From the NCBI GenBank assembly GCA_016713125.1, contig JADJPT010000004.1:175340-239339 (forward strand): a stretch of 64,000 nt of DNA, in the 5' to 3' direction. The position numbers and the translations under genes were made by a program. Under the pieces are notes generated by a model. That model had not been told where the DNA came from and did no database searches. It was given only the letters and a program-made list of their open reading frames with translations. Below, one piece after another: positions 57,804 through 64,000 of this stretch (within the stretch, counting starts at the first letter, position 1; the number at the start of each line of letters is the position of its first letter). The DNA comes from Betaproteobacteria bacterium. Lineage in GTDB: Bacteria > Pseudomonadota > Gammaproteobacteria > Burkholderiales > SG8-39.

Positions 57804-59434
57804 TCATGGGTCGGTTTCGTGCGCCTGGGCCGCCGGCAGGATCAGGTGGAATTCGCCATGCGCGGCATCGGCCAGTTCCAGCGTGCCGCCGTGCGCCTCG
57901 GCGATGGCGCGGCTGACCGCCAGTCCCAGGCCCATGCCGCTGGCCTTGCTGGTGCTGAACGGCGAGAACAGCTACGCGCGCATGGGCGCGGCGATTCCGC
58001 CGCCGGAATCGGCGACCGCGAAGCGCACGTGCGCGGCGTCGGCCGGCGCGGCGTGCACGCGCAGGCTGCCGCGGCCTTCGGGCAGGGCTTCTAGCGCATT
58101 GGCGACCAGGTTGCGCAGGATCAGTTCGATCTGCACGCGGTCGGCGAGCACCGCCGGCAGGCCGGGGCGGTGGAGGTTTCCAGCGTCACCGGCCGCGTGC
58201 CGATCAGCTGCTGCGCGATGCGGCGCGCCGAGGCCACCACGTCGGCGGCCTCCAGCGGCTGCAGGCGCATGGTGCCTTCGCGGAAGAAGTCGCGCAGCCG
58301 GCGCACGATCTCCGCGGCGCGGCTGGTCTCGGCGCGCATCTTGTCGAGCAGCGGCAGCAGGGCGCCGGGATCGCCGCCCGGGCGCTGCGCGTCGCGCAGC
58401 AGCAGCATGCGCGCGGCCTCGCCGTAGTTGGCCAGCGCGGTGAGCGGCTGGTTCACCTCGTGGGCGATGGCACCGGCCATCTCGCCGGCGGCGGCCAGGC
58501 GCAGCGATTCGCGCAGGCCGGCGGCGGCGCGCGCGCGCTCCTCGACCATGATGCCGAGGAAAAAGCCGCTCAGCGTCAGCGCGGCCAGCAGCGCCTGCAG
58601 TTCGAGCGCGGCGAGCGGCGCGGCGTCGGGCTGGTGCACGCTCAGCACGATGCCGACCTGTACGGCGAACACCGCCAGCAGCGCGCCGTTCAGCCCGCCG
58701 CGCACGGCGATCCAGATCATCGGCAGGAACAGCAGGTAGAACCAGCGCGTCGGATCGCCCGGCAGCAGGCCGAACACCAACCACAGCGCGGCCAGCAGCA
58801 CGCCCAGCTGCAGCATGGTCTCGGGCTTGCGCGCCAGCGTGGCCAGGCTGGCGCGCCGGGCGGCATCGGCGGCGGCCAGCAGCAGCGGGATGGTGACCAG
58901 GATGCCGACCGCGTCGCCGACCCAGAAGCGCAGCGCGTATTCCAGGAAGGCCGCCGGCGGCACCAGCGAGGCGCCGACCAGCATGCCGACGAACACCGCG
59001 CCCACGCCGGCCGTGCCGGCCACCACGGTGGCCACGAACAGGGTGAGCTGGCGCGTGCTGTGCACCGTGTTGTCCGGGGCCAGGAAGCGGCGCAGCGCCT
59101 GCGCGATCAGCGCATAGCCGGCGGTCAGCGCGGTGGCCGTCAGCGCCATCATCGGCAGGCCGGCCGGCGCATCGCGCACGATCAGGTCGGCCAGCACGAT
59201 GGCCAGCATCACCGCCGGCGCATGGCCCAGGCCGGCCAGCTGCATCCAGACGATGGCCAGGCCGGGCTGCGGATTCCACGGCGTGATGTTGAACGGGCCG
59301 ACCGGATCGATGTAGCTGGCCCAGTCGAGCGCGATGTAGCAGGGCGCGAACACCGCCGCGTCGCGCAGGTAGCGCAGCACGGCGCTGCGTGTTGCGCCGG
59401 GCGTGTTGGCGGCGGGCGGGGTGGGGGCGTGCAT
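57804..59434 (-). pseudogene. MASE1 sensor histidine kinase, interrupted by a frameshift and an amber codon
   Basis: An N-terminal MASE1 membrane sensor (about eight helices; NITPWNPQPGLAIVWMQLAGLGHAPAVMLAIVLADL), then the H-box GEMAGAIAHEVNQPLTALANYGEAARML. One base is missing in the GGGG at 58164-58167; the next frame gives LPAVLADRVQIELILRNLVANALEALPEG (N-box). In the same frame TAG (57972-57974) interrupts the ATPase after DSGGGIAAPMRA, and LFSPFSTSKASGMGLGLAVSRAIAEAHGG (F/G boxes) follows to the stop. Corrected length is about 543 residues. Either a decaying gene or sequence error; the cognate regulator is intact. Confidence 0.8.
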
Positions 59435-59605
59435 CGGTGGCGGAGGCGGGGCGTGGCGGCCCCCATCTTCGGGTGCGGCGTCGCGTCTGGCAAGCCGCGC
59501 GCCGTCGGCGGGTACGGGAAATCACGTACGCGCGTTTGCGACTGCACCGCGCGACGGCGGCGCGCTAGCCTGCATGCGTCCAGAACCGCTGCCGGAGCCG
59601 CCGCC

Positions 59606-61024
59606 ATGCCCCAGATCTCGCAGATCCTCGTCGTCGAGGCCATCGCCGCCATCCTGTTCGCGCTGGCCGTCACGCACACCTTCGCCACGCGCTATTTCGA
59701 GCACCTCGCGCACCGCCAGCCGGCGCATGCCGGGCTGTGGCACCTGTTCGGCGAAGTCGAGGCGGTGTTCGGCCTGTGGTCCATCCTGCTGATCGTCGCC
59801 ATCACGGTGTCCACCGGCTGGGCCTCCGCGGTCGAGTATCTGGACGAGCGCCAGTTCATCGAGCCCATGTTCGTGTTCGTGATCATGGTGATGGCCGCCA
59901 GCCGCCCGATCCTGCAGGTGGCGGCCGACGCGGTGCAGATCTGCGCGCGCGCGATGCCGGTGCAGCGCGGTCTGGCGCGCTATTTCCTCGGCCTGTCGCT
60001 GGTGCCGCTGCTGGGCTCGCTGATCACCGAGCCGGCGGCCATGACGCTGGCCGCGCTGATGCTGCGCGACCTGATCTTCTCGCGCGGCGTGTCCAAGGGG
60101 CTCAAGTACGGCACGCTGGGCGTGCTGTTCGTCAACGTCTCGATCGGCGGGGTGCTGACCAACTTCGCCGCGCCGCCGGTGCTGATGGTGGCGGCCAAGT
60201 GGGGCTGGAGCAGCGCCGACATGTTCGCCATGCTGGGCTGGAAGGCGATGATCGGCGTGTGCTTCAACGCGGCGGTGGTCTCGCTGCTGTTCCGCAACGA
60301 GATCGTCGCGCGCGCCGACGTGTCGGCGAGCGACAAGCGCCGCGTGCCCTCGCTGCTGGTGATCATCCACCTGGTGCTGCTGGCCGGGGTGGTGTTCGCC
60401 AACCACCACCCCGAGGTGTTCTTCGGCCTGTTCCTGATGTTCCTCGGCCTGGCCGAGGCCTACAAGCGCCACCACGACCGGCTGCTGCTGCGCGAGGGCC
60501 TGCTGGTGGCCTTCTTCCTGGCCGGGCTGGTGGTGCTGGGCGGCCTGCAGAAATGGTGGCTGCAGCCCACGCTGGCCGGCATGAGCGACACGGCGCTGTT
60601 CTTCGGCGCGGTGGGCCTCACGGCGATCACCGACAACGCCGCGCTGACCTACCTGGGCTCGCTGGTCGACGGCGTGACCGACGAGTTCAAGTACTCGCTG
60701 GTGGCCGGTGCGGTGGCCGGCGGCGGCCTGACGGTGATCGCCAACGCGCCCAACCCGGCCGGCTTCGCCATCCTCAGGGACAGCTTCGACGACAAGGCCA
60801 TCAACCCGCTCGGCCTGCTGGTCGCCGCGCTGCCGCCCACCCTGGTGGCGGTGCTGCTGTTCCGCGCGCGGCCCGATGTCGGCGAGTTCTTCGACCTCGA
60901 GGCCTGGGGCCGCTGGTTCGAAGGCGTGGACCGCGGCTTCGCCTTCCTGCTGGTGCTGCCGGTGGTGGTCGCGGTGGTCGGCTTGTGGGCGGAATCGCAG
61001 CGCAGGAGGGGCCGCTCCCGCTGA
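59606..61024 (+). CDS. Putative Na+/H+ antiporter (PF07399 type)
   Basis: A 472-residue polytopic membrane protein. The GSLITEPAAMTLAALMLRDLIF, VSIGGVLTNFAAPPVLMVAAKWGW and GLTAITDNAALTYLGSLV repeats with buried Asp/Thr/Asn resemble the NhaD/ion-transporter fold, and IANAPNPAGFAIL is family-typical. ATG 59606 is chosen; the frame stays open for another 1.1 kb upstream, but that lies antisense to the kinase. Divergent from the kinase gene. Confidence 0.82.
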   Translation: MPQISQILVVEAIAAILFALAVTHTFATRYFEHLAHRQPAHAGLWHLFGEVEAVFGLWSILLIVAITVSTGWASAVEYLDERQFIEPMFVFVIMVMAASRPILQVAADAVQICARAMPVQRGLARYFLGLSLVPLLGSLITEPAAMTLAALMLRDLIFSRGVSKGLKYGTLGVLFVNVSIGGVLTNFAAPPVLMVAAKWGWSSADMFAMLGWKAMIGVCFNAAVVSLLFRNEIVARADVSASDKRRVPSLLVIIHLVLLAGVVFANHHPEVFFGLFLMFLGLAEAYKRHHDRLLLREGLLVAFFLAGLVVLGGLQKWWLQPTLAGMSDTALFFGAVGLTAITDNAALTYLGSLVDGVTDEFKYSLVAGAVAGGGLTVIANAPNPAGFAILRDSFDDKAINPLGLLVAALPPTLVAVLLFRARPDVGEFFDLEAWGRWFEGVDRGFAFLLVLPVVVAVVGLWAESQRRRGRSR

Positions 61025-61138
61025 GCGTTGCGCGCGTCGGGGCGCGGGCATGGCCCGCACTGCCGGCCTGGCGCGTCCATGCAGTCCCGCTTGGTATCAT
61101 CGGTGCCGTTCGAACCACGTCAGGCAAAGGCACCGACC

Positions 61139-61597
61139 ATGGCAAGTTCCCCGCGTAGCGCGCAACCCGGCGCCAAACCCATCCTCGTCCCGGTGGACGG
61201 CTCGGACAGCGCGCTGCGCGCCGTGGCCCACGCCGCCGCGAACGCCGCGCTGACCGGCGGCATGGTGCATCTGGTGCACGTGCAGCCGGTGGTCGATGAG
61301 TACGGGACGGTGCCGGCCTACCTGGGCAGGGACAAGCTGCGCGAGCTGGCGCGCAAGCGGGCGCAGGCTGCGCTCGCGCCGGCGGCCGCCAGGCTCAAGC
61401 GCGCCGGCGTGGCGTATGCCGAGCACGACGTGGCCGGCGAAGTCGCCGGTGCGATCGTGCGCACCGCGGGCCGCCTGGGCTGCGGCGCCATCGTCATGGG
61501 CACGCGCGGCATGGGTGCCGTGGGCAGCCTGCTGATCGGCTCGGTGGCGCAGCGCGTGATTCACCTGGCCAAGGTGCCGGTCACGCTGTTGAAGTAG
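61139..61597 (+). CDS. Universal stress protein, UspA family
   Basis: A 152-residue single USP domain. ILVPVDGSDSALRAVAHAA opens the fold; the ATP-binding signature GAIVMGTRGMGAVGSLLIGSVAQRVIHLAKVPVTLLK is complete (G-x2-G-x9-G-S). A TATCAT -10 lies at 61095-61100. It sits between two cation antiporters, consistent with a stress-response setting. Confidence 0.92.
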   Translation: MASSPRSAQPGAKPILVPVDGSDSALRAVAHAAANAALTGGMVHLVHVQPVVDEYGTVPAYLGRDKLRELARKRAQAALAPAAARLKRAGVAYAEHDVAGEVAGAIVRTAGRLGCGAIVMGTRGMGAVGSLLIGSVAQRVIHLAKVPVTLLK

Positions 61598-61662
61598 GCC
61601 ACGCCGCAAGGCTGTCCCGCGGGGAACGTACCATCGAAAGCATCCTGATCTTTGCGCTGGGC

Positions 61663-62556
61663 GTGCTGTGCGCAGGGTTCGGCGGTGAGTTGTTCGTGCG
61701 CGGCGCGGTCGGCATCGCGCGGCGCGCGCGTGTCTCGCCGGGTCTGGTCGCCGCGACCGTGGCGGCCTTCGCCACCTCCAGCCCCGAACTGGCGGTGTCG
61801 CTTACGGCGGCGCTGTCCGGTGCGCCGCAGATCGCGCTGGGCGATGCGCTGGGCAGCAATGTCGTGAATCTGGCCCTGGTGCTGGGACTGGTGCTGTCGA
61901 CCGCGGGCATGCGCTCGGCGCGTGCCGAGCATCGCCGCGATTTCCTCTTCGCCGCGGGCGTGCCGCTGCTGGTCGGCCTGCTCGCGCGGGACGGACGCCT
62001 GTCGCGCGCCGATGCGGCGGTGCTGCTGGCGGCGTTCGTGCTCTGGCTGCTCACCGTGCTGCGCGAAGCGCGCCGGCAGCGCGCGGCGGCGCCGGACGCA
62101 ACTCACGGCGGCGACTGGCGCACGCCGGCGGCGGCGCTCGCCGGATTGCTGTTGCTACTGGCGGCCGGCACGTTGATCGTGCGCGGCGCGACCGCCATTG
62201 CGCTGGCGCTGGGCGTGGATGCGTTTCTGATCGGCGCGACCGTGGTCGCGATCGGCACGTCGGTGCCGGAGATCGCAACCGCCGCGGTTGCCCGATTGCG
62301 CGGTCACGACGAAGTCGGTCTGGGTGCGTTGCTGGGCAGCAACATCTTCAACGGACTGTTCGTCGTCGGCATCGCCGCAGGCCTCGCGCCGATCGCCCTG
62401 GTGCCGGGCGAGATCGGCGTGGCGCTGGTGGTCTGCCTGCTGGCCACGGCGATGGCCTGGCCGCGGCACGACGGCCGGCTGCCGCGCAGCCGGGGCGTCC
62501 TGCTGCTCGGGCTGTACGCGGCCTACCTGTACGCGATGCTGCTGGTCGCGCCGTAG
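61663..62556 (+). CDS. Sodium/calcium exchanger-family antiporter (CaCA, YrbG-like)
   Basis: A membrane antiporter of about 300 residues with the two alpha-repeats: VAATVAAFATSSPELAVSLTAALSG and IGATVVAIGTSVPEIATAAVAR, each with the catalytic Glu, and GDALGSNVVNLALVLGL and GALLGSNIFNGLFVVGI. GTG 61663 is the first standard start, but the conserved frame runs about 10 residues further upstream (IESILIFALG). A GGGGA sits 8 bases before ATC 61633 where relatives have ATG. The true start is uncertain. Confidence 0.87.
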   Translation: MLCAGFGGELFVRGAVGIARRARVSPGLVAATVAAFATSSPELAVSLTAALSGAPQIALGDALGSNVVNLALVLGLVLSTAGMRSARAEHRRDFLFAAGVPLLVGLLARDGRLSRADAAVLLAAFVLWLLTVLREARRQRAAAPDATHGGDWRTPAAALAGLLLLLAAGTLIVRGATAIALALGVDAFLIGATVVAIGTSVPEIATAAVARLRGHDEVGLGALLGSNIFNGLFVVGIAAGLAPIALVPGEIGVALVVCLLATAMAWPRHDGRLPRSRGVLLLGLYAAYLYAMLLVAP

Positions 62557-62559
62557 CGC

Positions 62560-63543
62560 TCAGTCCAGCTTCGCACCGCTGATCTTCACCACCTCGGCCC
62601 AGCGCGCGATCTCGGTCTTCACGTAGGCCTCGGACTGTTCGAGGTTCAGCGCGATCGGCTCCATGCCCATGCCCATCAGCTTGTCGCGCAGGTCGGGGGC
62701 GTTCAGCGCCTTGCTGATTTCGGCATTCAGGCGCTCGGCCACCGGGCGCGGCACGCCGGCCGGCGACATCACGCCGTACCAGGCCTTGAGGTCGAAGCCG
62801 GCCAAGCCCTGCTGGGCGATCGGTTTGACGTCGGGCAGCGCCGGCGAGGGCTGCGCGGCGGTCAGGCCCAGCGCGCGCAGCTTGCCGGCGCGGATGTGCG
62901 GGATGGCGGTGGGGATGTCGGTGAACATCATGGTGATCTGCCCGCCGAGCAGGTCGGTCATGGCCGGGGCGCTGCCCTTGTAGGGCACGTGCGTCATGTT
63001 GACGCCGGCCATGTGCTTGAACAGCTCGCCGGACATGCCCTGCGAGGTGCCGGTGCCGGCCGAGCCGAAGCTGAGCTTGCCGGGCTGCGCCTTGGCCAGC
63101 GCCACCAGTTCGCCGACGTTGCCGGCCTGCGTGGCGACGTTCACCACCAGCACGTGCTGCTGCACCACCGAGACCGAGATCGCCGTGAAATCCCTGACCG
63201 GGTCGAAGGGCAGGCGCGCGCCGTACAGCGCCGGGTTGATGCCGTGCGTGGCCGAGGAACCCATCAGCAGCGTGTAGCCGTCGGCCGGGCTCTTGCCGAC
63301 GAAATCGGCGCCGATGTTGCCGCTGGCGCCGGTGCGGTTCTCGACGATCACCGGCTGGCCCATCGACTCGCTCATCTTCACCGCCAGGTTGCGCGCCAGC
63401 TGGTCCAGACCGCCGCCGGCGCCGAACGGGTTGACGATGCGGATGGTCTTGTTCGGATAGGCCTGGGCGTGGGCCGGCAGCGCGGTGAACTGCGCCGACA
63501 CGGCGGCGGCGAGGGCGCTCAACAACAGGGTGCGTCGTTTCAT
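62560..63543 (-). CDS. Bug-family (TctC) periplasmic solute-binding protein
   Basis: TTT-family receptor, 327 residues. The signal peptide begins MKRRTLLLSALAAAVSAQF and cleaves near AHA-QAYPNK. YPNKTIRIVNPFGAGGGLDQLAR, GASGNIGADFVGKSPADGYTLLMG, VPYKGSAPAMTDLLGG and GLAGFDLKAWYG are the family landmarks. It starts 32 bases after the upstream acyl-CoA synthetase stop on the same strand, so the two are probably one operon. Confidence 0.93.
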   Translation of the reverse strand: MKRRTLLLSALAAAVSAQFTALPAHAQAYPNKTIRIVNPFGAGGGLDQLARNLAVKMSESMGQPVIVENRTGASGNIGADFVGKSPADGYTLLMGSSATHGINPALYGARLPFDPVRDFTAISVSVVQQHVLVVNVATQAGNVGELVALAKAQPGKLSFGSAGTGTSQGMSGELFKHMAGVNMTHVPYKGSAPAMTDLLGGQITMMFTDIPTAIPHIRAGKLRALGLTAAQPSPALPDVKPIAQQGLAGFDLKAWYGVMSPAGVPRPVAERLNAEISKALNAPDLRDKLMGMGMEPIALNLEQSEAYVKTEIARWAEVVKISGAKLD

Positions 63544-63575
63544 GGGTGTCTCCTCCGGGTGGTGGGGCTGGGGTT

Positions 63576-64000
63576 TCAAGGCGCCTCTGGCGGGCGCTGG
63601 ATGATCAGGGCGTCGACGCCGAAGGCGCCGCGGCCCTCGGGCAGAACGATGAACGGGTTGATCTCGATCTCGAGCAGGTTCCCGGCCTGCGCGACGGCAT
63701 AGTCGGACAGCGTCGCCAGCGCCCGCGTCAGCGCGGCGAGGTCGGCGCGCGGGCTGCCGCGAAAGCCGCGCAGCAGCTGCCAGGCGCGCGTGCCCTTCGA
63801 CCAGCGCCTGCGCGCGCTCCGGCGCTGCAGGGCATTGCGTGAAGGCCACGTCGCGGAACAGTTCGACCGCGGTGCCGCCCAGGTCGAACATCAGCATGGG
63901 GCCGAACTGCGCGTCGACACGCACGCCGATCACGGTCCGACGCCGCCGTCCAGCATCGGCTCCAGCGTATAGCCCCTCGAGCGCCGCGCCGTGGCGGCTC
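63576..64000 (-). CDS. Acyl-CoA synthetase (NDP-forming), C-terminal part, two frameshifts
   Basis: The end of the ATP-grasp domain of an ACD-type synthetase; the 5' part lies beyond the window. GYTLEPMLDGGV, then (one base missing near 63936-63938) VIGVRVDAQFGPMLMFDLGGTAVELFRDVAF, then (one extra base in 63793-63795) TRAWQLLRGFRGSPRADLAAL and NLLEIEINPFIVLPEG, ending ALIIQRPPEAP. It resembles the C-terminus of the synthetase at 21.5-23.7 kb (DLNPVAVLP, DALIIPK). It again neighbours a Bug gene. Confidence 0.82.

Noticed and set aside
58460..59605. 382-codon N-terminal extension of the Na+/H+ antiporter frame
   Set aside because: Lies antisense to the sensor kinase, is Gln/Arg/His-rich and ends at a good ATG (59606) that matches the family start.

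Overview
This 64 kb window is high-GC chromosomal DNA from a betaproteobacterium, most likely of the order Burkholderiales. The evidence is three Bug-type periplasmic binding proteins (TctC family), a DUF3579 gene beside rpsT/murJ, the xseB-ispA-dxs-folE2 order, the ribF-ileS-lspA-fkpB-ispH operon, and a betaproteobacterial minor-pilin/PilY1 cluster. There is no phage, insertion sequence, CRISPR array, rRNA operon or obvious genomic island. One tRNA (Thr, anticodon CGU) is present. The genes are packed tightly and no gap exceeds about 230 bases.

Layout. 0-5.5 kb: 6-phosphogluconate dehydrogenase (cut by the window edge), a Bug protein, a small parvulin, then ybaK-like/mutL/miaA on the minus strand. 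5.6-12 kb: DedA membrane protein, GNAT, VOC, amiC-tsaE divergent from queG, an alpha/beta hydrolase and a sulfurtransferase. 12-14.5 kb: a Rieske oxygenase paired with a CCG-domain iron-sulfur protein, the least ordinary metabolic pair here. 14.5-18.7 kb: xseB, ispA, dxs and folE2 (isoprenoid and folate precursors). 18.7-25.6 kb: an aspartic protease, a glutamine amidotransferase, yajQ, then an NDP-forming acyl-CoA synthetase/enoyl-CoA hydratase pair divergent from a second Bug protein that has a textbook sigma-54 promoter. 24.9-29 kb: argD-argF-argG and a secreted hypothetical protein. 29-39 kb: DUF3579, rpsT, murJ, a SirB1-like protein, an Mpo1-like protein and the ribF-ileS-lspA-fkpB-ispH operon. 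38.8-46.7 kb: pilE-fimT-pilV-pilW-pilX-pilY1 with a TonB-like gene at the end. 46.9-49.8 kb: tRNA-Thr, a single-domain response regulator, birA-coaX-SPOR. 49.9-57 kb: a dipeptide-type ABC transporter beside an MlrC-like M81 peptidase and a small HTH protein. 57-64 kb: a FixJ-type regulator with a MASE1 sensor kinase, two cation antiporters, UspA, a third Bug protein and the end of a second acyl-CoA synthetase.

A striking feature of the raw sequence is that nine genes carry single-base frameshifts, eleven sites in all (eight deletions, three insertions), mostly in or beside short G/C runs. The protein resumes perfectly in the next frame, and adding or removing the base restores a length divisible by three. 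Essential genes such as ispA are hit, so assembly error is the simplest reading. However, mutL in the same window has lost a conserved ATP-site aspartate, which makes a mutator explanation worth testing. Frameshifted genes are given below as single features spanning both parts.
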